NCBI GenBank assembly: GCA_025094145.1
Contig: JALLLS010000168.1
Span: 1-19,157, forward strand
DNA from: Spinellus fusiger
Taxonomy: Eukaryota > Mucoromycota > Mucoromycetes > Mucorales > Phycomycetaceae
DNA: 19,157 nt
Direction: 5' to 3'
A model generated the notes under the pieces. The model did not search any database and had not been told where the DNA came from. It saw nothing but the letters and a program-made list of their open reading frames with translations. Positions 1-9,795 of the stretch are shown here, piece by piece (positions within the stretch are counted from its first letter, which is position 1; every line of letters begins with the position of its first letter). The translations under genes were made by a program, and so were the position numbers.

Positions 1-219
1 GAATGGGGGCCAGGATCAAACCAAGAGGCTTCAGCATTTCTGCCTTAAGGTGGTCTGTACCAGGGGCTTTCCTGTTGGGGAGAAGCTTGATACAGCCAGC
101 AACAAGAGCAGAGTCAAACATTGGAATGCCCATATGCAAACCATGAGCACCAGAGACACCAGAGAAACCAGAGACACCAGAACCAACAGACACACCAAGA
201 GAACCAGAGACACCAGATG

Positions 220-758
220 GAACCTGTTGTGTTCCAACTTCAATCCAAAGATTCTTCATGAATTGGTCAACATGAGTAGTATGCTGTAACATTCAGAATA
301 CTCTATGAAAGCTCAAGTGCACACAAATACCATAGTACATCTGTGTATCATCTCACTGATTGGTTGTAACTACAAATCAACCTTCTAAGCTCAAATTATT
401 ATTGGACACTTAATGAGCTGCCTTCATCTATAAATCCTTAGTGGATTAAATAAGACCTATCAAAGGCAATTAAAAGTGAAGATATAATAGATGGCTCTAT
501 AATGGTGTGCTTATTCAATGAACCAACCATAAGGCTACACCTATGTAAACTACCATAGGATAAATCATCTACACCAACCATATGGTTGCATCTATCAATA
601 AGCTATGCCATGGACTAATCATTAACTACCAAAAGGTAGAATGCCACTGAAGGATAAGCACCCACAAAAAAGTATAAATAATGAACCACTCTTTACTTAA
701 TAAAAATTATCTTTGTTCAGTCTCATTACTTTCTACTTGTCTGAATAATCACAGAACC
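220..758 (+). repeat. 5-bp target-site duplication around solo LTR
   Basis: GAACC occurs at 220-224 and again at 754-758, immediately outside an LTR that starts TG and ends CA. The uninterrupted sequence in element C (around 12150) has a single AGAACC at the matching place. Five base pairs is the usual duplication made by LTR-retrotransposon integrases. Confidence 0.8.
225..753 (+). mobile_element. solo LTR inserted in element A
   Basis: A 529-bp segment with TGTTG at the start, CACA at the end and a 5-bp duplication GAACC on both sides. It carries a TATAAATA box at 673-680 and an AATAAA polyadenylation signal at 699-704, the compact promoter/terminator order expected in an LTR read on the plus strand. 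A second, reverse-oriented copy is at 6725-7304 and a fragment at 15282-15464. There is no internal gag-pol sequence beside it, so it is a solo LTR left by LTR-LTR recombination. Superfamily (Ty1/copia or Ty3) cannot be decided from the LTR. Short internal repeats of the form ACCAACCATA and ACTACCATAGG occur at 520-625. Confidence 0.82.
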
Positions 759-1774
759 AAAGGGACACCAGGAGAACCAGGGGAGACACCAGACAGGACA
801 GCAGGAACACTAGAAGACGGACGGCCACCAGGAACACCAGACACACTGGACACACCAGGGGAAGGAAGGGGAGCATAGGAGGAGAAGGGAAGGAGGGGAG
901 TAAACGGACCAGGAGGGGGAGGACAGGAGGAAGGAAGGATGTCACCACTATATACAGTTTCAAGATGGTCAGCCATCACCTTTACAGCAACAGCCAGACC
1001 ATCAGGGTAGGAGAAGGAAAGAGTGGAAGTGTGGTGCCCCTTGAGATGTTTAACCTTGGCCAAAGCCTTGGAAAAGTTGGTCTCAAGTGACTTGCAGAAA
1101 TTCTGCCATGAGAGCCTCTTGGCTGCCTGTACAGCTGTCTTGAAAGAAGCTTGTGCTACCTTGTATTTGGACCACCAATGGACCTTGTCAATGCCAGTGT
1201 AATAGTGCCACTTTCTATAGCACTTTTTCCTGTTGGCAGCAGCAGACTGAAGAGCAGGAGACCAGTACTTCTTCCAATGGGAAGGCTGAGGAGTCTTGGT
1301 ACCCAGAGCTGCATTCAGAGATAGGTAGATACACTCATTGAGTAAGTTATTGAGACTGTCAATGAGTGAGCAAGTAGGGGGAGGGGAAGAAACAAGGGAT
1401 TGTAGTTGGGTGTATAGGGGTTGGGAGAGGGAGGTAAAGGTGGAAATGTACAGGTTGCATGGATCTTCTTCTTGTAGTCTTGATAGATTCCAGAGGCATT
1501 GGGGGTGAATAAATAATGAAGGGGAAGATGAGGGAGAGGGGGAAGTAGAGGACATGTCATAGGTAAAAAAAAGGGTAAGCATACAGTGGTCAGAGCCAAG
1601 GGAGAGGTCAGAAAAGATATTTATAGAAGGGAGGGTCACAGGAAAATTGCATAGAAACAGGTCAATGATACTTGTGCATGTGCAATCATTCCAGAAACCA
1701 TGGCAGGTAGCAGTGCCATAAGAAAGAAAAGAGTTCAACACAGACAGGGACCACTCCTCAAGCCATGGAACCAT

Positions 1775-2023
1775 AAAGGGATATCTAAAATTGGTTAATA
1801 CAATAAAAAGATTCTGGATATAAATATATGTTTTGTATATCTAAATTTAAATTGTATTGAGTACTAATCATTTAGATAAAAAATGTCTGTTTAGATCTTC
1901 TATACATAATTTGTTTTTATATTATTAAATTATAAACCATATGTTTTTTAAAAATAATTTAGTATTTTTTAAATTTTTTCATATAATAGGATATCTATCA
2001 TTAATATAAATTTAGATATATAT
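1775..2023. repeat. AT-rich insert 1 in element A (possible MITE)
   Basis: About 249 bp absent from element C, which reads straight through at CCATGG (about 13177). The flanks suggest a short CAT duplication. The left end (from about 1778) and the reverse complement of the right end share roughly 16 of 22 bases around ATATCTAAA...TTAAT, so short terminal inverted repeats are possible. GGATATCT also recurs in direct orientation near the right end, and the ATATCTAAATTT motif occurs internally, so the ends could be ambiguous. There is no coding capacity. Confidence 0.55.
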
Positions 2024-2454
2024 CATGGCAGAGCCATAGAAAAACATCACTGTAACACCAGTAATGTTACCCAGCCTTGCATTGAAGTCATCACACAAGA
2101 TAGTGTTGGAAAAAATAGGAAGAGAGAAAAGAATAGATATAAAATAAGAACGTGGTATAGAAGGAGAAAGGTAAAGGCATAGGAAACAAAGTGGTCCCAC
2201 TTTCAAAGAAAGAGTATAATTGTTAGGGGAGGAAAGTTGGTAAACAGAAAAGAAAAAGAAAGGAGACACCAGAGCAGAGACACCCATAGAGCCAGGATTG
2301 GCAGAGAGAACAGGAGAGCCATACAGGTGGAATTGCTCCCAGTCTGTAGGAAGACAAGCAGGGGGAAGAAGCCAGGTTTCTGTAACAAAAAGAATGGAGG
2401 AGGGGGGGACAGTGGGACAATACATCATGCACAATGGTTGTCTGAAGACCATTG

Positions 2455-2873
2455 AGGTGCAATCATAGTCATTATGCTTGATATTTCAATTATTGAATTA
2501 AAAAAATAATTGGTAAACTGTTTTTTTTTGTTTTATTGATGAATACATACAGATTTTACTAATTATAAAATAAACTTAGGGTAAAATTGATTATATGATT
2601 TTTATTTCAATTATATACTTTAATACTAATTATTAAATAATATTTTTAATTATTTGTTAATTATTTAATTGTTAATTTTTAAAAAATATACATTCAATCT
2701 TTTAATGAAAAATCAATCATTAGTTAGAAATAATAATTGAAGTTTATTCTATAATCTTTTAATATCTAAAGGGGGTATAAATATATATTAGTCTATTAAG
2801 TTAGTAAATAATTATCATAGTACCTTTGAAAAATAAAAACTAAAATAAGTTATAAAGACAATAATACATTCTT
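2455..2873. repeat. AT-rich insert 2 in element A
   Basis: 419 bp of very AT-rich sequence bounded by ATTG at 2451-2454 and 2874-2877. Element C has a single ATTG at the matching position (13602 area, ACCATTGGCATTCC). No convincing terminal inverted repeats or ORF were seen. It is a transposed insert with a 4-bp duplication; its class is unknown. Confidence 0.6.
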
Positions 2874-2908
2874 ATTGGCATTCCATAAACTTATCTTTAT
2901 AGACTCAC

Positions 2909-4048
2909 TTATAAGTAAAGATTGTCATTATGAGTTATAGAGGTAGAGGAGATGGAGGAGGAGGAGACTTCACTCATCTTATCATCACTGATGGAGAAGG
3001 CTTGGTCATGGTAGCAGACAGCATGGGCAGGGTTGGAGAGGATCTTCTCAAGGTCTTCCTCAGAGATCCAGCCAACAGAAAGAAAGGACTTGGCAACTGA
3101 AGGGATCAGGGGGGTGCATAGGTAAGTCAGGGCCAGGATGCATCTCTTACAGTGCACTTTGTGGACCTTGTCTTCCAACTCCTCAAAAGACAGGCTGACA
3201 AAGGCAGGGTTGGCCAGGTGCCTGGGGTCCAGGGGCTCAAAACCAGAGATGATTTTCACCTGAGCCTTCTCCAGAAGCTCAGTGACAGTGGGGGCATATC
3301 CATTATGGACCAACAGGCCAAGAACAGAATGAGCAGGGAAACAAATGTCCAGCAGATAGGAGGGCTCCAGACCAAAGACACTGTTCAAAAAATCAGAAAC
3401 AAAAGGTATGTTTGTAATATAAGAAATATATTTTGCAAAGTTTTTTTCTATCTAATAGATAAATAGCTTATATACTTTTTCTATCTGATAGATTGGTCTA
3501 TATAAAATTACAAAAGCAATCTCTTCCAAAAGCATAGGAAGGATCCCTGGTATATTAATATGCTAGGGATCAAATACTTTCATATTTGTAATAACACAAA
3601 GGTGGCAATGGACCTCTTGTCTAGTCATCTTCCTAGACCTGGGAATATAGATGTACTGATGTCCTGTGACATCAGAAGCCTCAGAGAAGACATGGACATT
3701 AGCCTCAAACTTTCTTTGGGAAGTCTTAGGTCTGGGGGCAGGAGCAGGGCAGTTTTTCTTGGCCACAGTGGCCCAGAAGAAGTCCTTTGCTGTTTTGACA
3801 GAATTGACAGAAGCAGACATAGAGGAAAATCCTGAAAAAGAGACAGGAAAAACCAATATTTTGTTAGCATTTTTTGCATTTTTACCTCCGATGATGACGT
3901 CATAGGTGTGACTGGTGTTGTGGCAGTTGCTCGACGTCGCAGAATTTCGTTCTCCGCCTCAAGCTCTGAAATCTGACCTCTCAGAGCCAAGATATCAGCC
4001 TTGGAGCTCTCTAGCTCCTGGACCTTTTTTGCCAGGTCTAAAACTAAG
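2909..4048 (-). pseudogene. ORF1 remnant of element A
   Basis: Decayed LINE ORF1. The part at 2909-3377 aligns closely with the C-terminal half of ORF1 in C (FGLEPS.LLDICFPA, GLLVHNGYAPT, SVGWISEEDL, QAFSISDD) and the part at 3598-4048 with its N-terminal half (coiled-coil heptads, then WATVAKK, then QYIYIP.SRKMTRQEV). A 212-bp AT-rich insert separates them at 3382-3593. One base is missing in the A run near 3885 compared with C, shifting frame, and the N-terminus with the start codon has been replaced by AT-rich sequence (4049-4325). ORF1 proteins of this type bind RNA and form the retrotransposition RNP. Confidence 0.85.
3382..3593. repeat. AT-rich insert 3 in element A, with near-palindrome
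   Basis: 212 bp absent from C, flanked by ACAC at 3378-3381 and 3594-3597, so probably a 4-bp duplication. Inside are two similar CTTTTTCTATCT.ATAGAT units and a near-perfect 30-bp palindrome at 3542-3571 (GATCCCT arm, ATATTAATAT centre, AGGGATC arm). No ORF. Class unknown; likely a small non-autonomous DNA element. Confidence 0.55.
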
Positions 4049-4325
4049 TGTAGAGAAACATTTAAAATTATTATAGTTTTGATATTTATATTAAAATTAT
4101 GATATTATATTCTAATAACTATTTCTAATATACTAAAAGTTTTAAATGCTTGCTTGTTTTTAAAAATAATTAAATAAAAAAAACAATCAATATTTTCTAA
4201 ACAAACTTAGATTTAAAAAAAAACTCTTAATTCAGAATGATATACTATTTCAGAAAAATATACATAATTTATAGTATATTAAAATATAATATACTATATA
4301 TTTGTTTTAATTTAAATTGTTCTTT
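4049..4325. repeat. AT-rich replacement 4 in element A
   Basis: About 277 bp of AT-rich sequence stands where element C has roughly 90 bp (about 14553-14638) that encode the start of ORF1. Homology stops after AAACTAAG and resumes at GTAAGGGTGTTCCC. Because host element sequence is missing, this is an insertion plus deletion, not a clean transposition. No gene. Confidence 0.5.
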
Positions 4326-4514
4326 GTAAGGGTGTTCCCAAAGGGAAAGGAGAGAAGCTTATTGAGAAATAGGCCTAGAGAAAAATGGACAATGAATTCA
4401 AAAAGGTAGCAAATGGATGCACCCAAAAATATACTGGATACAAATAGATAGGATGGAAAAAAAGTTAGTTAAAATTTGAAAACTTACCAAAAGTGAGGAG
4501 AAAGTAAAAGAGAG
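4326..4514 (-). other. 5' UTR of element A
   Basis: Non-coding and closely similar to 14640-14827 upstream of ORF1 in C, including the A-rich tract after GGATGG and the terminal AAAGAGAG that touches the tRNA head. It marks the 5' boundary of element A. Confidence 0.75.
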
Positions 4515-4530
4515 TCCAGCTTTAGCTCAG
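4515..4530 (+). repeat. orphan tRNA-Tyr head (left target duplication of element B)
   Basis: TCCAGCTTTAGCTCAG, a 16-base relic of the 17-base TCCCGGCTTTAGCTCAG that begins the intact tRNA target at 14828. It differs by one lost C and a CpG to CpA change. It sits exactly between the 5' end of element A and the 3' end of element B, so it is the duplicated target left when B inserted. Confidence 0.88.
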
Positions 4531-4766
4531 TTTAAAGATTTTGTTTTATTAAGGATGTATGCATGGGCTTATTTAGCACTCTGCTATCCAAAGAATAAAA
4601 AAAAAGATACAAAAAAGTTCCACAGGACAAAAGAACAAAAAAGTAGTGCAAGAAGAAAAAACTAAGACTAATTGGTCTAATGCTTGTCTCTGCTCTCTAC
4701 TCTGCAGCTGCTCTAAATAAGTGTGGCAGTAAGAGGAAGGAAGACAGAAGAAAAACAATAGACTTT
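4531..4766 (-). other. 3' UTR and 3' end of element B
   Basis: Non-coding, A-rich on the plus strand. It ends against the tRNA head with CTTAATAAAACAAAATCTTT when read on the element strand. The same TTAATAAAA...ATCTTTAA tail ends element C, although the two families differ elsewhere. There is no poly(A) or microsatellite tail. Confidence 0.7.
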
Positions 4767-6724
4767 TCATACAGGTGCTGCTGCTTGGTCAAACCATACC
4801 ATGCCTGGGCTTGGGTCAGTAGAGTAGTCACCCTCTGGATTGCAGAGCTGATCAAAGTGCCAAAGAATACTTATGAGTGCTACCCAGAAAGGTGGATATG
4901 AAGAAGAGACAAGAGGTAAGGCTGAGATTGCATTGTCAATTGGGTGTGTATCTTGAACAGCCAAGGGTAGGTTCTCCCAAAGATGTGCAGGAACAAGAGG
5001 ACAGAGAGCCAAATAGCATCTAGATGTGTGCTCTTCTGCATTGCACTGACAGGGTCTTGGTTTCCCAGGGAGCCACCCCATTCTCCAACAAATCAATCTG
5101 CTACAATCTTGTCTTGATGCTGGCAAGTATAGAATAGGGTCAGTGCCCAGCAAAGGTCTACAAGCCTTGATCAGGACTCTATCTGTTGAGGCAAGATAGC
5201 TGTCAAACAGAATCTGGTGCTGCTGCTCAAAGTACACTCTTTGTTTTGCTGCTGTGTCTAGAGGTTCTTGTGGTAGTGAGATGTACAGTGGATTATTGCA
5301 TAGTACTGAGAGTGAAGAATCTTGTGGATGGTGCCTTGATGAAAGAGACAAGAGACACTAAGATGGCAGTGCTCTGGATCAAAGACAAAACTTGGTTCTC
5401 AGGACATCTGAACAAAACTGCATGCTAGAGAGATGGCAGATGTGCTTCAGTACTTGTGTTGAGCTTGTGGGGTGACCACCAAGTATCATATGTAGGCAAC
5501 AATCCTGTATTGTCTCTAGTGCTTTGATGTCTTTCTTAATGAATGAAGTAATGGCCAAGCCATATTCAAACTTTGGCCTTATGAAGGTCTTATAGAGTCT
5601 TGAACTCAGAAGCAGAGAGAACCCAGAGCAAGAAGCACCAAGAGAGTGAAGTGTGGACATGGCCAGCATGGTGCCTTGTTTTCTATGAGTGACTATGGAG
5701 GGAGCATGGATACCATTGAATCTAAAAGGGATACCAAGGTAGATAAACTCATTGACAAAGGGTAGAGGCTCACCATACAGTTGGTATGCATGCTGTTGTG
5801 ATGACCTTGCTGGTTGTATGACTGCACACTTGGAGGGACTCCACCTAAAGCCCAACAAGAATGAGTGGTGCTCTGCTAATTGAAGCATGTGCTTGACTTG
5901 TTCTGCCTTGCCAAAGATTGCAATGTTGTCTGCAAAGAACAAAGAGTTGATTGCTGTGGCCTGTTCTGTGCTGGTACTAATGCTGCCAATGATAGATGCA
6001 TCATAAGCCAACAAGAAAGAAGGTGAAAAGGAAGGAACAAATGTTGTTGTTTGGCATTCTGCCACTGTTCTGAACAAAGGTGCCAGAGAGTTGATGTAGA
6101 TTGAGTACAGATGAGGACTCAGGACTGATCCTTGAAGGACACCTGTTACTGGCAAAAACGGACATGATTCACAGTTTTTCAGTATCACTGTTACAGAAAC
6201 AGCATCAAAAAGATGAACTAGAAGGGCCAGAAGTGGTGGTGGTGTGTTTCTTTGCTTGAGTGTATGCCAGATGACTCTACAATCCACTGTATCATAGGCA
6301 GCCTTGATGTCTAGATAGGCAACCACTGGATAGTGTTTGTGCCTCTTGTAGTAAGCCTTGATCAGGTCATGCAAGCACAATGCCTGGTCTAATGCTCCAC
6401 GTCTTAGTCTAAATCCACCCTGAGCAACATCCAGTGGTGGTGAGTGTTTGTTCAGTAAGGATGAGAGACACATCTCAAAAAGCTTTCTAAGAACAGGAGT
6501 GATATAGGCCTATAATTGGCAGCATCTTTTGGGTCACCCTTTTTGTAGATTGGAAAAATCTGAGCATAACACCAGTGATGAGGCACAGTAGACCATTGCC
6601 AACACAAGGTAAAGAACTGGGAAAGAAGCTGGGATATTACTGGCCTAAGAGGCTTGAGCATTTCTGCTTTAAGATGGTCTGCTCCAGGTGCTTTTCTGTT
6701 GGGTAGATGTCCAATGAGCATGGT

Positions 6725-7304
6725 TGTGATTATTCAGACAAGTAGAAAGTAACAAGACTGAACAAAGATAATTTTTATTAAGTGAAGAGTGGTTCATTAT
6801 TTATACTTTTTGTGGGTGCTTATCCTTCAGTGGCATTCTACCTTTTGGTAGTTAATGATTAGTTCATGGCATAGCTTATTGGTAGATGCAACCATATGGT
6901 TGGTGTAGATGATTTATCCTATGGTAGTTTACATAGGTGTAGCTTTATGGTTGGTGTAGGTGTTCTACCTAATGGTAGACTACATGTTGGAGCCTTATGG
7001 CTGGTTCATTGAATAAGCACACCATTATAGAGCCATCTATTATGTCTTCACTTTTAATTGCCTTTGATAGGTCTTATTTAATCCACTAAGGATTTATTAA
7101 TGAAGATGGCTCTTGTTAAGTGTCTGATAGTACACTGAGCTTTAGAAGGTGATTTGTAGTTACAACCAATCAGTGAGATGATACAGAGATGTACTATGGT
7201 ACTTGTGTGCACTCAAGCTTTCATAGAGTATTCTGAATGTCACAGCACACTACTTGTGTTGACTTATTCATAGAGAATCTTTGGATTGAAGTTGGAACAT
7301 GACA
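6725..7304 (-). mobile_element. LTR copy inside element B
   Basis: Reverse-complement relative of the solo LTR at 225-753, about 580 bp, starting TGTCA on the minus strand and ending CACA. The TATA box (TATTTATA on plus, 6798-6805) and AATAAA signal (TTTATT, 6774-6779) are conserved. It is longer than the first copy because of an extra block of ACCAACCATA-type repeats (about 6940-7000). The flanks (ATGGT and ATCAC) do not match, and roughly 100 codons of ORF2 linker are absent at this point, so the insertion was accompanied or followed by a deletion. Confidence 0.75.
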
Positions 7305-7924
7305 ATCACCCTCATCATGCTGAAAGCTTTGCTGAGGCTGGCAACGTCTTTTGATCTGCTTCACTTTTGATGTTGCTTTTGTAAAGTCCTTTTCCATACT
7401 CCTACAAAAGGTCTGCCATTGCTGTTGTTTTGCTCTTTGCACTTCACTTCTGAATGCTTTTTGGGCATCACCATGCTTCTGCCACCAGAGCAACTTGTCA
7501 AGGCCATCAGAACAATGCCATTTCTTGTAGTAGTGGTCCCTGAGCTCTACTGCTGACTGCAGAGAACTATTCCAGAACTTCTTTCAGTGGGATGGCCTTG
7601 CTGATTTCCTACCAACAGAATCATCCAGGGCACTGTAAACACAGCTATTGAACTGTTCATTGAGAGTGTCAAAGTCTGGGCATAATGGTGGAGGCTCTGC
7701 TACAAGTAATGTTAGTCTAGAAGACAGATCATGTGTGAGTAATCTGAATTTTTGTAAATACAGCCTTGCAATATCAGGCTCTTTCAAGCAAGACAAGTTC
7801 CATGTCTTTCTCAGAGGTGGTGGTGGTGGTGGGAATTCAGTCATGCCATAGTCAAAAGCAAAGTGTATAAGCTTATAATCAGAACTGAGAGACAGCTCTG
7901 TCTGTATATCCATGGTGACATTGA

Positions 7925-8155
7925 AAAACGTTTCTGTGTACCTAAAAATATTTGACATGTTTGAGTATAACAAATATTCCTTTAAATATAGGTAATGTTA
8001 TAGCATAGAGTTTATTTGAGGTCAACAAGATTATGTTCTTGAACAATTTTATTTTGTGGCACACTTCTTATGTTCTAATATATAAAATAATATAGGAAAT
8101 GCTACTGTTTTAAGAAACACTTTTTGTATAAGATATAAAGAAACATTTATCATTG
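7925..8155. repeat. AT-rich insert in element B ORF2
   Basis: About 230 bp of AT-rich, stop-laden sequence separates endonuclease coding that should be continuous: SIIDMFISNCQFT ends at about 8155 and MDIQTELSLSSD resumes at about 7920. In C the corresponding residues are adjacent (SIIDLFL...MNIFSDLSLGSDH). Exact ends and duplication were not resolved. Confidence 0.5.
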
Positions 8156-8748
8156 GTGAACTGGCAATTGGAGATAAACATGTCAATGATACTGTTTTGC
8201 TGTTGGTTGTTTCAATATGTGAGGTAGGTTGGCACACCACATGCATATACTGTTATAGAGATGAAGATTTTGATCTTCTAGCCATGATCCCAGAGCAGTA
8301 CCACAAGTGTTAGTAGAATGATCTCCTACTAGTACACCCATTCTTGCATTGAGGTTGCCACAGATAATGGTATCTTCTGTCAAAGGAATGGAGTCCAGAA
8401 TACCAAAAGCTTCTTCAAGAGATAGAGAGGGGGGAAGGTAGAGACATACAATTCTGAGTGATCCAACTTAGACACTCAGGGCATAGGGAGAAGGCATAGG
8501 TAGGTGAGTAACAGGGAAAGGACAGGAGGGAGAGATGAGGGCACATATACCCATAGAGCCATGGTAATTTCCAGCAACTGGTAGGCCATATGTGTGGAAC
8601 TGGGTCCAGGAGGTTGGGAGGCATGAAGGAGAGAGAAGCCAGGTTTCTGTAATGAAAATCATATGAAATGAGTGTGAGTGTCTTAAAATATCATGAATCA
8701 TAGTGTGGTGGAGCCCATTGGCATTCCATAAGCCTAATGAGACTCTAT

Positions 8749-9795
8749 TCATAAGGTGATGTCTTGTGAGGGTTCATCCATGTTCATATCTTCATATGGA
8801 TGCTTGAATGGAGTTTTTGGATCATCCCTGTCTTCATACACTTTTCTCTTGTGGGGGTTCTCAGGAATCTGGGACTCACTAATCCAACCCATCTCAGCAA
8901 AGATGGTGGCTACAGAGTGTGCAGTGTGGGGTCTCATATATTCAATGGCCTGCAGGCATCTTTTCTGGTGGATGTGCATGGCTTCCAGTGAGAGGTCTTC
9001 CTTTGAGAAGTTCTTGTACTTGGGGTCTGCCAAGTGTTTTGGGTCTCTGGGGTCAAAGTCCTTGTAGATAGTAACACTAGCCTTCTCCAAGAGGGCTGTT
9101 ACATCTGGTACATACTGTAGGTGAACAAGAAGACCAATGACTGATCTTGCTGGGAAGGAGACATCCAGGATACGTCCAGTGTCAAAGCCAAGGGTTCTGA
9201 GAAGCCTATGCACTTCTGGATGGTTCATTCATCTGCTATGTGGAATATACACATAAGTGTATCCTTTTTCACCTTTCTGGATGGTGAAGGCATGTGAAGC
9301 AGCTGCAACACGTCTTGCTGATGTCTGGGGGCATTTGGAGGGTGCTGGGATGTGTTTCTTGGCCACTGTGGCCCAAGAAGAGTCCTTTACTGTTGGCAGA
9401 GAATGGCCTGTGTCAATTTCTCTGCTCTGCATCACTTTAGAAGTGACAGTTGCTGGTGCTGCTGGTGTTGGTGCCTTGAGTGCACTTATCTCAGCCTGTA
9501 AGGCTGTGATGGTTGCCTTGAGCCTCATATTCTCTTCCATGATGGCCTCAAATGCCTCCAGTCTTTGTTGCTGCTGTTGCTGGAGCTGTTGCTGGTGTTG
9601 CTGCTGCTTTAACTGAGCTAGTTCTGAGCTCAGAGATTGAAGGGCCGAAACGACCTCAGCCTGGGTTGAAGCATTAAGCTGTTGTTCAGCAGAATTGGCA
9701 AACATGGTGTATCTACTGCTATGCAAGTGGTGTTGACCTGAAACTTGGACAGTAGGTGGGGAGGTGGGTGATGTTGATGGATGGATGATTTTCAA
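8749..9795 (-). pseudogene. ORF1 of element B, one nonsense codon
   Basis: One reading frame of about 348 codons interrupted only by TGA at 9229-9231. The N-terminal half has a glutamine-rich coiled coil (leucine heptads and a QQQ tract, about residues 45-110, encoded near 9535-9625) followed by SSWATVAKK and YTYVYIPHSR. The C-terminal half after the stop has LGFDTGRILDVSFPARSVIGLLVH, DPRDPKHLADPKY and MGWISESQ, aligning with ORF1 of C. The stop falls in the SR-K/R-M segment where C has Lys, consistent with CGA to TGA. ORF1 ends in TGA overlapping the ORF2 ATG as ATGA. The product would be an RNA-binding RNP component. Confidence 0.85.

Larger units (their letters stand above)
1..2912 (-). 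pseudogene. ORF2 remnant of element A (endonuclease, linker, start of RT)
   Basis: Decayed copy of the ORF2 polyprotein. The initiator ATG seen in C is ATA here (2910-2912). The endonuclease part (2012-2452 and 749-1774) keeps VTETWL, DDFNAR (GDFNAR in C), SIIDLFL and GSDH motifs of APE-type endonucleases, which nick target DNA for target-primed reverse transcription. It is split by AT-rich inserts at 1775-2023 and 2455-2873. The Gly/Pro/Val linker (about 130-220 and 757-870) is split by the solo LTR. The left edge encodes the beginning of the RT domain, matching the KLLPNRKAPG region of C. Identification rests on alignment with C and B by eye; it is certainly inactive. Confidence 0.85.
1..4514 (-). 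mobile_element. LINE element A (oldest, truncated by window edge)
   Basis: A degraded APE-type non-LTR retrotransposon on the minus strand, of the same family as element C: long stretches align almost base for base with 11950-14827. Its 5' end is at about 4514, directly against an orphan tRNA-Tyr head (4515-4530), and its first roughly 190 bases match the 5' UTR of C. ORF1 and ORF2 are present but interrupted by frameshifts, a solo LTR (225-753) and AT-rich inserts at 1775-2023, 2455-2873, 3382-3593 and 4049-4325. Most CpGs present in C are TpG or CpA here. Only the part up to the start of the RT domain is in the window; about 2 kb of the 3' half should lie to the left. It is non-functional and the oldest of the three elements. 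Confidence 0.9.
4767..8752 (-). pseudogene. ORF2 of element B (endonuclease-RT, inactivated)
   Basis: LINE ORF2 split over several frames. The N-terminus starts at ATG 8750-8752, overlapping the ORF1 stop as ATGA. Endonuclease motifs visible are LWNANGL, ITETWL, GNLNAR (expected GDFNAR) and SIIDMF. RT pieces lie at 6452-6721 (NRKAPGADHLKAEML, YRPISL) and 5379-6473 (AQGGFR, YPVVAYLDIKAAYDTVD, GVLQGSVLSPHLYSIYIN, FADN). The C-terminal piece 4767-5351 has a WLPGKP..CQC...H....C zinc-knuckle-like motif. FADN replaces the catalytic FADD, with the Asn codon at 5925-5927. The endonuclease-RT linker is largely missing where the LTR sits. ORF2 normally nicks the target and reverse transcribes its own RNA; this copy cannot. 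Confidence 0.88.

Noticed and set aside
4515..4530. Chance similarity to a tRNA head
   Set aside because: It falls exactly between an element 5' end and another element 3' end, at the same register as the perfect copy, so chance is not credible.
9535..9625. CAG/TTG-rich tract as an independent microsatellite of interest
   Set aside because: It encodes the glutamine-rich part of the coiled coil of ORF1 in element B and is adequately explained by that.
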